DNA from: Streptomyces sp. ISL-66
Lineage (GTDB): Bacteria; Actinomycetota; Actinomycetes; Streptomycetales; Streptomycetaceae
Reading direction: 5' to 3'
NCBI RefSeq assembly: GCF_018614135.1
Contig: NZ_JAGGOW010000014.1
Coordinates: 1 to 64,000 of the forward strand
Length of the DNA: 64,000 nt
In this document: piece by piece, positions 10,060-18,590 of the stretch
How the letters are laid out: every line of letters starts with the position of its first letter
Numbering within the stretch: position 1 is the stretch's first letter
Notes under the pieces: model-generated
What the model saw: the letters and a program-made list of their open reading frames with translations, nothing else
What the model was told of the DNA's origin: nothing
Databases searched by the model: none
Program-made: the position numbers and the translations under genes

Positions 10060-11064
10060 ATGCGTTACATCATCATCGGCGCCGGGGCGATCGGCGCGAC
10101 CATCGGCGGACGGCTCGCGGAGTCGGGCCACGAGGTCGTCCTCGTCGCGCGCGGCGACCACGCGCAGGCCCTCCGGGCGGACGGGCTGCGGCTCACCACG
10201 GCGGACGGGGAGCGCGTCCACCGGCTGCCCGTGGCCGGCGGCCCGGCCGAGCTCGGCGAACTGCGCCCCGACGACGTGCTGGTGCTGACGGTCAAGACCC
10301 AGGACGCGATCGCCGCGCTCGACGCGTGGGGCGACGCGGAGGTCGCGGGCGGCGGCACGGCCGCGCAGCGGCTGCCGGTGCTGTGCGCCCAGAACGGCGT
10401 GGAGAGCGAACGGCTCGCCCTACGGCGCTTCGCGCGCGTGTACGGGGTCTGCGTCTGGCTTCCGGCGACGTTCCTGGAGCCGGGAGCGGTCTGCGCGCTG
10501 TGCGCGCCGCTGACCGGGATCCTGCACGTCGGCCTGGCCGCCGGGGGCTCGGACGCGCGGGCCCGGCGGATCGCCGCCGACCTGGAGGAGTCCGGCTTCG
10601 GGGCGCCGGTCGTCGAGGACGTGATGCGCTGGAAGCACGCGAAGCTGCTGGGCAACCTGGGCAACGCGATCCAGGCCACGACCGGCCCCGAGCCGGACCC
10701 GGCCAAGGCGGCGCTGCTGCTGCGGGCGATCCGCGAGGCGAAGGCCGCCTTCGAGGCCGCCGGGATCGGGTACGCCTCGGAGGCCGAGCAGACGGCGGCG
10801 CGGGACGGCATGGTGGAACAGCCGGCCGGCGGCGTGCGGGGCGGTTCGTCCTGGCAGAGCCTGGCCCGCGGGACGGGATCGATCGAAGCGGACTACCTGA
10901 ACGGTGAGATCGCGCTGCTGGGCCGGCTGCACGGGGTGGCGACGCCGGTGAACGACACCTTGCGGCACGCGGCGAACATCTTCGCCCGCGAGGGCCTCCC
11001 GCCGGGCGCGATGACCATCGGGGACCTGACCGCCCTGGCCGACGAGGCCGCGGCGCGGGCGTAG
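10060..11064 (+). CDS. Ketopantoate reductase family protein (ApbA/PanE-like)
   Basis: 334 residues. MRYIIIGAGAIGATIGGRLAESG is the N-terminal Rossmann GxGxxG motif for NADPH. VLTVKTQD, CAQNGVESE and the C-terminal ApbA-type domain with WKHAKLLGNLGNAI (catalytic Lys region) and SSWQSLARGTGSIEADYLNGE complete the family pattern. PanE reduces ketopantoate to pantoate in pantothenate synthesis, but Streptomyces carry several paralogues and nothing here links this copy to that pathway. The ATG at 10060 starts exactly at the Rossmann strand. Confidence 0.88.
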   Translation: MRYIIIGAGAIGATIGGRLAESGHEVVLVARGDHAQALRADGLRLTTADGERVHRLPVAGGPAELGELRPDDVLVLTVKTQDAIAALDAWGDAEVAGGGTAAQRLPVLCAQNGVESERLALRRFARVYGVCVWLPATFLEPGAVCALCAPLTGILHVGLAAGGSDARARRIAADLEESGFGAPVVEDVMRWKHAKLLGNLGNAIQATTGPEPDPAKAALLLRAIREAKAAFEAAGIGYASEAEQTAARDGMVEQPAGGVRGGSSWQSLARGTGSIEADYLNGEIALLGRLHGVATPVNDTLRHAANIFAREGLPPGAMTIGDLTALADEAAARA

Positions 11065-11158
11065 CCGCCGGGTTCGGGCGGCCGCTGCGCGGAGCCTTCC
11101 CCACCCCGCCCCTTCCCGAAACCGGGCTCCGCCCGGACCCGGTCCTCAAACGCCGGAC

Positions 11159-11177
11159 GGGCTGGAAGATCCAGCCC
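11159..11177. terminator. Bidirectional hairpin between convergent genes
   Basis: GGGCTGG-AAGAT-CCAGCCC is a perfect 7-bp stem located two bases from the chelatase stop. It is joined to a partial copy (about 11144-11165) of the CCTCAAACGCCGG intergenic repeat seen elsewhere in the window. Confidence 0.6.
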
Positions 11178-11179
11178 CG

Positions 11180-11953
11180 TCAGACCGTCAGGGCCGGGAC
11201 GCGGGCCGGGGTCAGTGCCGCCGCGTCGAACCGGCGAAGCAGCAGGCGGGCCAGTTCCGGGGAGGGGCCCAGGACGGCGGCCACCACGTCGGCGCCGGCG
11301 GCCGCCGCGCCCGCCGCGATGCGGTCCGGGAGCCGGCCGGGGGCGATCACGTACGGGGCCACCGCGATCCGGCGGACGCCCTGCGCGCGCAGGGCCCGTA
11401 CGGCGTCCTCCGTCCGGGGGAGAACAGCGGAGGCGAACGCATGCCGCACGGCGCACCAACCGGTGTGCCGCCACTCCCGCGCGGTTTCAGCGATCACTGC
11501 GATCGCCTCCGGGTCTGAGGAACCGGCGGCCGCGAGCACCACACCGGTGGTGGCGCGGTCCGCCGGGGTGAGGCCGGCCTCCCACAGGCGGCGTTCGAGG
11601 TTCGCCAGCAGCAGCGGGGACGGGCCGAGTACGTCCGCGGTCCGGACCGAGAGGCCCGGCAGATGGGACGCGGCCGCCGCGAGGACGGCCGGGACGTCGG
11701 ACTTGGCATGGAACGCCCGCGTCAGCAGGAGCGGGAGGGCCACGACTTCCCGTACGCCCGCGAGGTAGAGGGAGGCGACCGCCTGGTCGACGGCCGGGCC
11801 GTCGAAGTCCAGGAAGGCCGTCTCCACCCGCAGCTCCGGCCGCAGCGCCCGTACCCGCCGGGTCAGGGCGTGCACGGTCGCCGCGTGCCGCGGGTCGCGG
11901 CTGCCGTGGGCTATGACCAGCAGGGCGGGGGAAGCGGGGGAGTGCGCGTACAC
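11180..11953 (-). CDS. Sirohydrochlorin chelatase (CbiX/SirB family)
   Basis: 257 residues with two tandem chelatase halves. The first begins ALLVIAHGSRDPRHAATVHAL, carrying the metal-binding His, followed by VETAFLDFDGP and VVALPLLLTRAFHAKSDVP with the second His; the second half has AVAPYVIAPGRLPDRI. It inserts Fe2+ (or Co2+) into sirohydrochlorin. As the last gene of the sulfur operon it would supply siroheme for the sulfite reductase encoded upstream, so ferrochelatase is the likely activity. The GTG at 11953 lies just after the permease stop, giving tight coupling. Confidence 0.88.
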   Translation of the reverse strand: MYAHSPASPALLVIAHGSRDPRHAATVHALTRRVRALRPELRVETAFLDFDGPAVDQAVASLYLAGVREVVALPLLLTRAFHAKSDVPAVLAAAASHLPGLSVRTADVLGPSPLLLANLERRLWEAGLTPADRATTGVVLAAAGSSDPEAIAVIAETAREWRHTGWCAVRHAFASAVLPRTEDAVRALRAQGVRRIAVAPYVIAPGRLPDRIAAGAAAAGADVVAAVLGPSPELARLLLRRFDAAALTPARVPALTV

Positions 11954-11958
11954 GGGGA

Positions 11959-12855
11959 TCAGCTCTTGACCAGCAGGCCGCGGGTGCGCAGCACCCAGCG
12001 CTCGACCGGGCTGAAGATCAGCAGGTCGATGGCGATGCCGACCACGAGGATCAGCAGGATCGCGAGGAACACGCCGGGCAGGTCGATGTTGTTGCGGCCG
12101 TTCTCCAGCAGCTGGCCCAGGCCCAGGCCCAGGTCCGGGGAGCTGGCGATGATCTCGGCGGCCATCAGCGAGCGCCAGGAGAAGGCCCAGCCCTGCTTGA
12201 GGCCGGCCAGGTAGCCGGGGAGCGCGGCGGGCATGACCACGTGCCGGGCGCCGCTCAGTCCGGTGGCGCCCAGGGTGCGCCCGGCGCGCAGGAACAGCGG
12301 CGGGATCTGGTCGATGCCGGACACCAGGCCGTTGGCGATGGACGGGACGGCGCCGAGCAGGATCACCGTGTACATCATGGCGTCGTCGAGGCCGAACCAG
12401 AGGACCGCCGGCGGCACCCAGGCCACCGAGGGCAGGGACTGCAGGCCCTGCAGGATCGGGCCTATGGCGGCGCGGACGAACTTCACCCGCGCGACGAGGA
12501 GTCCGAGCGGGGTGCCGATGGCGAGGGCCAGCAGGAAGCCGAGCAGACCGCGGGAGACGCTGGTCCAGATGACTTCCACCAGGGTGCCCTTGAGCCACAT
12601 GCCGGACAGGCTGTCCCAGACCGCGGACGGGGCGGGCAGCTTGGTCTCGTCGGTGACCTCCGCCGCGACGAGGACCTGCCACACGATCAGCACGAGGCCG
12701 ACGGCCAGCAGCGGGGGCAGCACCTTCTGGGTGAAGACCTCGCGCAGCGAGGCGCGGTGGGTCTGGACCGCGTCGAGGGCGTCCAGCCCGGCTTCCAGGC
12801 CGGCCAGGTCGTCGTTCTTGGCCGAGGCCTTGGGAGTGGTGTCAGTGCTGGCCAT
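11959..12855 (-). CDS. ABC transporter permease (SsuC/TauC-type)
   Basis: 298 residues, integral membrane protein of the nitrate/sulfonate/taurine permease family. Membrane segments begin near residue 47 (VLPPLLAVGLVLIVWQVLV), and the EAA loop near the C-terminus reads GLSGARHVVMPAALPGYLAG. The ATG at 12855 overlaps the end of the ATPase gene by 14 bases, indicating translational coupling. Sulfonate or sulfate-ester import is inferred from its place inside the sulfate assimilation operon. Confidence 0.92.
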   Translation of the reverse strand: MASTDTTPKASAKNDDLAGLEAGLDALDAVQTHRASLREVFTQKVLPPLLAVGLVLIVWQVLVAAEVTDETKLPAPSAVWDSLSGMWLKGTLVEVIWTSVSRGLLGFLLALAIGTPLGLLVARVKFVRAAIGPILQGLQSLPSVAWVPPAVLWFGLDDAMMYTVILLGAVPSIANGLVSGIDQIPPLFLRAGRTLGATGLSGARHVVMPAALPGYLAGLKQGWAFSWRSLMAAEIIASSPDLGLGLGQLLENGRNNIDLPGVFLAILLILVVGIAIDLLIFSPVERWVLRTRGLLVKS

Positions 12856-13639
12856 GGCGGCGGATCTCCCCACGCAGGTGTTCAGTGATCTCAAGGGACA
12901 GCTCCGCGACGTCCGCGTCCTCGATGCGGCGCGGCTGCGGGATGCCCACGGTCCACTCCTTGGCGACCCGGCCGGGGCGCGAGGAGAGCAGGACCACGCG
13001 CTGGGCGAGCCGGACGGCCTCGCGCACGTTGTGCGTGACGAAGAGGACGGACAGCCCCGTCTCGGCCCAGATGCGGGTGAGTTCGCCGTGCAGCACGTCG
13101 CGGGTGATGGCGTCGAGGGCGGCGAAGGGCTCGTCCATGAGCAGCAGCCGGCTGTCCTGGGCGAGGGCCCTGGCCAGGGCCACGCGCTGGCGCATGCCGC
13201 CGGACAGCTCGTGGACGCGCTTGCCGTACGCACCCCCGAGCCGGACCAGCTCCAGCAGCCGCTCCGCCTCGGGCTTGCGCTCGGCCTTGGCGACCCCGCG
13301 CAGGCGCAGGGCCAGTTCGATGTTCTTGCCCGCGGTCAGCCACGGGAAGAGGGCGTGCTCCTGGAACATGAGGGCCGGCCGGCCGCCGGGGGTCCGGATC
13401 GACCCCACGGACGGCTCGTCCAGTCCCGCGACCAGGTTGAGCAGGGTGGACTTGCCGCAACCGGAGGCCCCCAGGATGGTGACGAACTCGCCGGGAGCGA
13501 CATCGAGGCTGATGTCGTCCAGGACGAGCTGCGTTCCGGCCGGGCCGGAGAAGGACTTCGAGACGTGCTCGATGCGCGCGGCGTGCTGGTGCTGCTCCGC
13601 TGCGATGCCCTCGGCAGCCTTGGCGAGCGTGGTGGCCAT
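12842..13639 (-). CDS. ABC transporter ATP-binding protein (SsuB/TauB-type)
   Basis: 265 residues. Walker A GASGCGKST (residues 57-65), Q-loop in MFQEHALFPW, signature LSGGMRQRVALARAL, Walker B LLLMDEPFAALD and switch VTHNVREA are all intact. The ATG at 13639 is preferred over the GTG at 13648 because AGGAGGTGACGACC places the ribosome site seven bases before the ATG, while the GTG lies inside that site. It forms a transporter with the binding protein and permease on either side. Confidence 0.94.
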   Translation of the reverse strand: MATTLAKAAEGIAAEQHQHAARIEHVSKSFSGPAGTQLVLDDISLDVAPGEFVTILGASGCGKSTLLNLVAGLDEPSVGSIRTPGGRPALMFQEHALFPWLTAGKNIELALRLRGVAKAERKPEAERLLELVRLGGAYGKRVHELSGGMRQRVALARALAQDSRLLLMDEPFAALDAITRDVLHGELTRIWAETGLSVLFVTHNVREAVRLAQRVVLLSSRPGRVAKEWTVGIPQPRRIEDADVAELSLEITEHLRGEIRRHGQH

Positions 13640-13672
13640 GGTCGTCACCTCCTGGGTTGCTGGGTTACGGAG

Positions 13673-14797
13673 TTACTTGGCGCCGAGGCCGGCGTCGGAG
13701 ACTTCGGGCTTGCCGGCGGCCTTGAGGACCTTGTTCAGGAGCGACAGGTCGTAGATGCCCGCGAGTTCGGGCTGTGCGATGAGCTTGGCTTTGACGGCCC
13801 AGTCGGATTCGGTCTTCAGAGTGGAGGCCAGCGGGTCGTCGGTGACGAGGATGGACTGCCAGGCCGGGTCGATGACCTGCGCGTCGAGGGGCTTGCCGCC
13901 CTCGGCGGCCAGCTTCGCGTTGGCGGAGGCCTTTGCCTCGTCGGGGTTGGCGTTGATCCACTCGTTGGTCTTGACCGTGCCCTTGAGGACGGCCTCGACC
14001 ACGTCGGGGTGCTCCTTGAGGAACTTCTGGGACACGATGACGTTCGTGATCACGAACTTCTTGTCGGGCCACAGGGAGGTTTCGTCGAGGAGGACGGCGC
14101 CGCCTTCGGTGACGAGCTTGGAGGCCGTGGGCTCGGGTACCCAGGCGCCGTCGATGGAGCCCTGCTTGAAGGCGTCGGGGGTGACCTTGTTGTCGGTGCG
14201 GACGACGGAGACGTCGCCCTTGCCGGACTCGGGGTCGACCGACCAGCCCTTCTCGGCGATCCAGTTGAGGAACGCGACGTCCTGGGTGTTCCCCTTCTGC
14301 GGGGTGGCGATCTTCTTGCCCTTGAGGTCGTCGAGCGTCTTGATCTTGTCCGGGTTCACGACCAGCTTGACGCCGCCGGAGGCGGAGCCGGAGATGATGC
14401 GGAGGTTCTTGCCCTTGGACTTGACGTAGGCGTTGATCGACGGCGAGGGGCCGATGAAGCCGATGTCGAGAGAGCCGCCGTTGAGGGCTTCGATCTCGGA
14501 GGGGCCGGCGTTGAAGGCCTGCGGCTTGATCGTGGTGGAGCCGAGTTCCTTGGCGATCAGGCCTTCCTGGAGACCGACCAGCGCGGTGGCGTGCGTCAGG
14601 TTCGGGAAGTAGCCGATGCGGACCTCGGAGGCCGACAGCTTCTTGCCGGCGTCGGCGGTGTTCACCTTCGGAGCGTCGTCCTTCTCGGCCTCGGAACCGT
14701 AGCCGCAGGAGGCGAGCGCGCCGATCAGGAGCGGCAGGGCGGCAGCGGCGACGATGCTGCGGCGAAGAGTGTTACGGGTGGTACCGGTGGCAGGCAC
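13673..14797 (-). CDS. ABC transporter substrate-binding lipoprotein (sulfonate/aliphatic sulfonate type)
   Basis: 374 residues. An Arg-containing signal peptide ends in the lipobox LASC near residue 31, so the protein is predicted to be lipid-anchored outside the membrane. The mature domain (VRIGYFPNLTHATALVGLQ, NAGPSEIEALNGGSLDIGF, GSIDGAWVPEPTASKLV) is the SsuA/NMT1 periplasmic-binding fold. GTG 14797 has GAGGAAG upstream. The ligand is probably an organosulfur compound or sulfate ester, given the operon, but nitrate or thiamine precursors are bound by relatives. Confidence 0.9.
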   Translation of the reverse strand: MPATGTTRNTLRRSIVAAAALPLLIGALASCGYGSEAEKDDAPKVNTADAGKKLSASEVRIGYFPNLTHATALVGLQEGLIAKELGSTTIKPQAFNAGPSEIEALNGGSLDIGFIGPSPSINAYVKSKGKNLRIISGSASGGVKLVVNPDKIKTLDDLKGKKIATPQKGNTQDVAFLNWIAEKGWSVDPESGKGDVSVVRTDNKVTPDAFKQGSIDGAWVPEPTASKLVTEGGAVLLDETSLWPDKKFVITNVIVSQKFLKEHPDVVEAVLKGTVKTNEWINANPDEAKASANAKLAAEGGKPLDAQVIDPAWQSILVTDDPLASTLKTESDWAVKAKLIAQPELAGIYDLSLLNKVLKAAGKPEVSDAGLGAK

Positions 14798-14827
14798 GGG
14801 AGGACTTCCTCTCGAAGCGCCGTGAGG

Positions 14828-14920
14828 TTACGACGCAGGTCTTCGTCTGTGGAGCAAGGGCAGGTACAGCTCGCGGGGGGTGTGGGCGCGCATGCGGTGC
14901 GCGTACGTCGTCACGCACAT
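14828..14920 (-). CDS. Putative leader peptide upstream of the sulfonate-type transporter
   Basis: A 30-residue frame begins MCVTTYAHRMRAHTPREL and ends HRRRPAS. It is preceded by GGGAGGTG at good spacing, one of the strongest ribosome sites in the region, and lies 30 bases before the transporter binding-protein gene. The Arg run is encoded AGA CGA AGA, codons rarely used in Streptomyces, in contrast with the GC-ending codons before it. Short peptides of this sort precede sulfur genes in actinobacteria, and ribosome stalling could control transporter expression. The attenuation role is inferred. Confidence 0.6.
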   Translation of the reverse strand: MCVTTYAHRMRAHTPRELYLPLLHRRRPAS

Positions 14921-15011
14921 CGCCCCACACCTCCCTGACCGCTGCCGAGGGAGCCGCTGCCTACGCGGCCGCCCTCCTTCGCGAAGGTGGAGTAGATATC
15001 GGCAAGCATGA

Positions 15012-16352
15012 TCAGAAGTCCCACCCTTCCTCATCAGCCTGAACGGTGGTCGCGGCCTTGGAGGCGAAGGATTCGCCGACCATGCCGGCCGCCAAGGTCG
15101 TGCCGTCCGCCGGGTCGATCAGCAGGAAGGACCCGGTGCGGCGCGAGTCGGCGTACGAGTCGAGCGCGAGCGGCTCGGCGGTACGGACGACGACCCGGCC
15201 GATGTCGTTGGCCACGAGCTGCCCGGGGTTCGGGTGTTGGGACAGGTCGTCCAGGGTCAGCCGCGAGGGGATCTCCTTGACGATCGCCTTCACCGTGCGC
15301 GTGGTGTGCTTGATCAGCACCCGGGCGCCCACGGCGAGGGGCTGGTCCGCCACGTGGCAGACCGTCGCCACGACGTCCTGCGTGGTGGCGGGGGAGCTCG
15401 ACGACGGCGCGATCAGGTCGCCGCGCGAGATGTCGATGTCGTCCTTGAGCCGAAGGGTCACCGACTGCGGGGCCCACGCGATGTCGACGCTCTCGCCGAG
15501 CGCGTCGATGCCCTCGATGACCGAGGTGCGGCCCGACGGCAGGACGGTGACGGCCTCGCCGACGCGCAGCACGCCGGAGGCGATCTGGCCGGCGTAGCCC
15601 CGGTAGTCGGGGTGCTCGGCGGTCTGCGGACGGATCACGTACTGCACCGGGAAACGCGCCGGGCAGGCGGTGAGGTCGTGGCTGACCGGGACGGTCTCCA
15701 GGTGCTCCAGCACCGTGGGGCCGCCGTACCAGTCCATGTTGGCGGAGGGCTCCACCACGTTGTCGCCGGCCAGGGCCGAGATCGGGATCGCGGTGATCTC
15801 CGGGACGCCCAGGCCCGTGGCGTACGCGGTGAACTCCTCGGCGATCGATGCGAAGACGGACTCCTCGTAGCCGACGAGGTCCATCTTGTTGACGGCCAGG
15901 ACCACGTGGGGGACCCGCAGCAGGGCCGCGACGGCGGCGTGCCGGCGGGTCTGCTCGATCACGCCGTTGCGGGCGTCGACCAGCACCACGGCGAGGTCGG
16001 CGGTGGAGGCGCCGGTGACCATGTTGCGGGTGTACTGCACGTGCCCGGGGGTGTCGGCCAGGATGAACCGGCGCCGGGCGGTCGCGAAGTAGCGGTAGGC
16101 CACGTCGATGGTGATGCCCTGCTCCCGCTCGGCCCGCAGGCCGTCGGTCAGCAGCGCCAGGTCCGGGGTGTCCTGACCGCGGCTGGCCGAGACCCGCTCC
16201 ACGGCTTCGAGCTGGTCGGTGAGGACCGACTTGGAGTCGTGCAGGAGACGGCCGACCAGGGTGGACTTGCCGTCGTCGACAGAACCCGCGGTCGCGAAGC
16301 GCAGCAGCGTGGTCGCCGACAGGTCGGCGAACTGCTCGGTGGTGGAGGTCAT
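15012..16352 (-). CDS. cysN: Sulfate adenylyltransferase subunit 1 (GTPase)
   Basis: 446 residues, EF-Tu-like GTPase that drives ATP sulfurylase. G1 GSVDDGKST (23-31), GITIDVAYRYF (switch I region), G3 DTPGHVQYTRNM and G4 NKMD are intact, followed by the two beta-barrel domains. No C-terminal APS kinase domain is fused, consistent with the separate cysC upstream. It starts two bases after the cysD stop. With CysD it makes adenosine 5'-phosphosulfate from ATP and sulfate. Confidence 0.97.
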   Translation of the reverse strand: MTSTTEQFADLSATTLLRFATAGSVDDGKSTLVGRLLHDSKSVLTDQLEAVERVSASRGQDTPDLALLTDGLRAEREQGITIDVAYRYFATARRRFILADTPGHVQYTRNMVTGASTADLAVVLVDARNGVIEQTRRHAAVAALLRVPHVVLAVNKMDLVGYEESVFASIAEEFTAYATGLGVPEITAIPISALAGDNVVEPSANMDWYGGPTVLEHLETVPVSHDLTACPARFPVQYVIRPQTAEHPDYRGYAGQIASGVLRVGEAVTVLPSGRTSVIEGIDALGESVDIAWAPQSVTLRLKDDIDISRGDLIAPSSSSPATTQDVVATVCHVADQPLAVGARVLIKHTTRTVKAIVKEIPSRLTLDDLSQHPNPGQLVANDIGRVVVRTAEPLALDSYADSRRTGSFLLIDPADGTTLAAGMVGESFASKAATTVQADEEGWDF

Positions 16353-16354
16353 GG

Positions 16355-17293
16355 TTAGAAGTACCCTTCGCGCTTGCGGTCTTCCATCGCGGCCTCGGAC
16401 AGCTTGTCGTCGGCGCGGGTCGCACCCCGCTCGGTGAGCCGGGAGGCGGCGATTTCGGTGATCACGGCGTCCAGCGTGGTGGCGTCGGAGTCGACGGCAC
16501 CGGTGCAGGACATGTCACCGACGGTGCGGTAGCGGATCAGGCGGGTCTCGGTGGTCTCGCCGTCCTTGGCGCCGCCCCATTCGCCGGCCGTCAGCCACAT
16601 GCCGCCCCGCTGGAAGACCTCGCGCTCGTGGGCGAAGTAGATCTCCGGCAGTTCGATCTCCTCGCGGGCGATGTACTGCCACACGTCCAGCTCGGTCCAG
16701 TTGGAGAGCGGGAAGACGCGCACGTGCTCGCCCGGTGCGTGGCGGCCGTTGTAGAGCTGCCACAGCTCGGGGCGCTGGCGGCGCGGGTCCCACTGGGAGA
16801 ACTCGTCGCGCAGGGAGAAGACGCGCTCCTTGGCGCGGGCCTTCTCCTCGTCGCGGCGGCCGCCGCCGAAGACGGCGTCGAACTTCAGGTTCTGGATCGC
16901 CTCGGTGAGCGGGACGGTCTGCAGTGGGTTGCGGACGCCGTCGGGACGCTCGCGGAGCTTGCCGGCGTCGATGTACTCCTGGACGGAAGCCACGTGCAGG
17001 CGCAGGCCGTGCTTGGCGACCGCGCGGTCGCGGTAGTCCAGGACCTCGGGGAAGTTGTGACCGGTGTCCACGTGGAGCAGCGTGAACGGCACCGGCGCCG
17101 GCGCGAACGCCTTCAGCGCCAGGTGCAGCATGACGATCGAGTCCTTGCCGCCGGAGAAGAGGATCACCGGCTTCTCGAACTCGCCGGCCACCTCGCGGAA
17201 GATGTGCACGGCCTCGGATTCGAGGGCGTCGAGGTGCGACAGCGCGTAGGGCGCGTCCGTCCCTTCGTGGACGTGTGCGACGGTGGCGGTCAT
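16355..17293 (-). CDS. cysD: Sulfate adenylyltransferase subunit 2
   Basis: 312 residues, the catalytic ATP sulfurylase subunit. The PP-loop SGGKDS is at residues 47-52, followed by LLHVDTGHNFPEVLDYRD, FGGGRRDEEKARAKERVFS and FPLSNWTELDVWQYI. The ATG overlaps the cysC stop by four bases (ATGA). It works with CysN encoded next. Confidence 0.97.
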   Translation of the reverse strand: MTATVAHVHEGTDAPYALSHLDALESEAVHIFREVAGEFEKPVILFSGGKDSIVMLHLALKAFAPAPVPFTLLHVDTGHNFPEVLDYRDRAVAKHGLRLHVASVQEYIDAGKLRERPDGVRNPLQTVPLTEAIQNLKFDAVFGGGRRDEEKARAKERVFSLRDEFSQWDPRRQRPELWQLYNGRHAPGEHVRVFPLSNWTELDVWQYIAREEIELPEIYFAHEREVFQRGGMWLTAGEWGGAKDGETTETRLIRYRTVGDMSCTGAVDSDATTLDAVITEIAASRLTERGATRADDKLSEAAMEDRKREGYF

Positions 17294-17877
17294 GCCAGGC
17301 CCCTCTCGGTGAGCAGCGCGTGCAGGGCCGAAGCCGACTCCCGCACGGTCTGCGTGTGCGACTCGATACGCAGGTCCGGGGACTCCGGTGCCTCGTACGG
17401 GTCGTCGACCCCGGTCAGACCGGAGATCTCGCCCGCCGCCTGCTTGGCGTACAGGCCCTTCACGTCACGCTCGGAGCAGACCTCGACCGGGGTGGCCACG
17501 TGGACCTCCAGGTACGAGGTGCCCTCGGCGGCGTGCCGCTTGCGGACGGCCTCACGGCTGTCCGCGAACGGCGCGATCACCGGTACGAGGGCCTTGACGC
17601 CGTTGCTCGCGAGGAGTTCGGCGACGAAGCCGATCCGCTGCACGTTGGTGTGCCGGTCCTCGCGGCCGAACCCGAGGCCGGCGGAGAGGAACTCCCGGAT
17701 CTCGTCGCCGTCGAGGACCTCCACGCGGTGGCCGTCGGCGCGCAGCCGCTCGGCCAGCGCGTAGGCGATGGTGGTCTTGCCCGCGCTCGGCAGCCCGGTC
17801 AGCCACACGGTGGCGCCCTGGTCGCTCACGCTCATCTGCTTCGTCTCCGTCGGTTCCGTTCGAGGTGTGTCTGTCAT
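17290..17877 (-). CDS. cysC: Adenylylsulfate kinase
   Basis: 195 residues from the ATG at 17877, which overlaps the cysH stop as TGATG. An internal ATG at 17835 (MSVSDQGATVW) has GGAGA seven bases upstream and would give a 181-residue protein nearer the usual length, so the true start is uncertain. Walker A GLPSAGKTT, the DGDEIREFLSAGLGF loop and FVAELLASNGV are characteristic. It phosphorylates APS to PAPS. Because the reductase encoded next to it looks APS-specific, PAPS here may mainly serve sulfotransferases. Confidence 0.93.
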   Translation of the reverse strand: MTDTPRTEPTETKQMSVSDQGATVWLTGLPSAGKTTIAYALAERLRADGHRVEVLDGDEIREFLSAGLGFGREDRHTNVQRIGFVAELLASNGVKALVPVIAPFADSREAVRKRHAAEGTSYLEVHVATPVEVCSERDVKGLYAKQAAGEISGLTGVDDPYEAPESPDLRIESHTQTVRESASALHALLTERGLA

Positions 17878-18590
17878 CAGCCGTGCAGTCCGCACTCGGT
17901 CTTGCCGCGCCCGGCCCAGCGGCCGGCCCGGGCGTCCTCGCCCGCCGCCACCCGGCGGGTGCAGGGGGCGCAGCCGACGGAGGCATAACCGTCCATCAGC
18001 AGCGGGTTGGTGAGGACGCCGTGCTCCAGTACGTACGCGTCCACGTCGTCCTGGGTCCAGCGGGCGATCGGCGAGACCTTGACCTTCTGCCGCTTCTCGT
18101 CCCAGCCGACGACGGGGGTGTTCGCCCGGGTCGGGGACTCGTCGCGGCGCAGGCCCGTCGCCCACGCGTCGTACGCCGTCAGGCCCTCTTCGAGGGGCTT
18201 GACCTTGCGCAGCGCGCAGCACAGGTCGGGGTCGCGGTCGTGCAGCTTCGGGCCGTACTCCGCGTCCTGCTCGGCGACCGTGCGGCGCGGGGTCAGCGTG
18301 ATGACGTTGACGTCCATCACGGCCTCGACCGCGTCACGGGTGCCGATGGTCTCCTCGAAGTGGTAGCCCGTGTCGAGGAAGACCACGTCCACGCCGGGGA
18401 AGGCGCGGGAGGCGAGGTGGGCGACCACCGCGTCCTCCATGGAGGAGGTCACGGCGAACTTCTTGCCGAAGGTCTCGGCCGCCCAGGTGAGGATCTCCAG
18501 CGGGGTGGCGTCTTCGAGGTCGCGGCCCGCCTGCTCGGCCAGCGCCTTCAGACTGCCGGCCTTGAGACCGGCGTCCTGAATGGTGGTCAT
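17877..18590 (-). CDS. cysH: Adenylylsulfate (APS/PAPS) reductase
   Basis: 237 residues. The PP-loop-like SSMEDAVVAHLA and the C-terminal catalytic Cys in KTECGLHG (C233) define the family. C124-C125 and C207-x2-C210 form the CC...CxxC set that binds a [4Fe-4S] cluster and is found in APS-using bacterial enzymes; the PAPS-only E. coli type lacks it. Electrons come from thioredoxin, giving sulfite for the downstream reductase. The ATG overlaps the stop of the zinc-ribbon gene. Confidence 0.95.
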   Translation of the reverse strand: MTTIQDAGLKAGSLKALAEQAGRDLEDATPLEILTWAAETFGKKFAVTSSMEDAVVAHLASRAFPGVDVVFLDTGYHFEETIGTRDAVEAVMDVNVITLTPRRTVAEQDAEYGPKLHDRDPDLCCALRKVKPLEEGLTAYDAWATGLRRDESPTRANTPVVGWDEKRQKVKVSPIARWTQDDVDAYVLEHGVLTNPLLMDGYASVGCAPCTRRVAAGEDARAGRWAGRGKTECGLHG

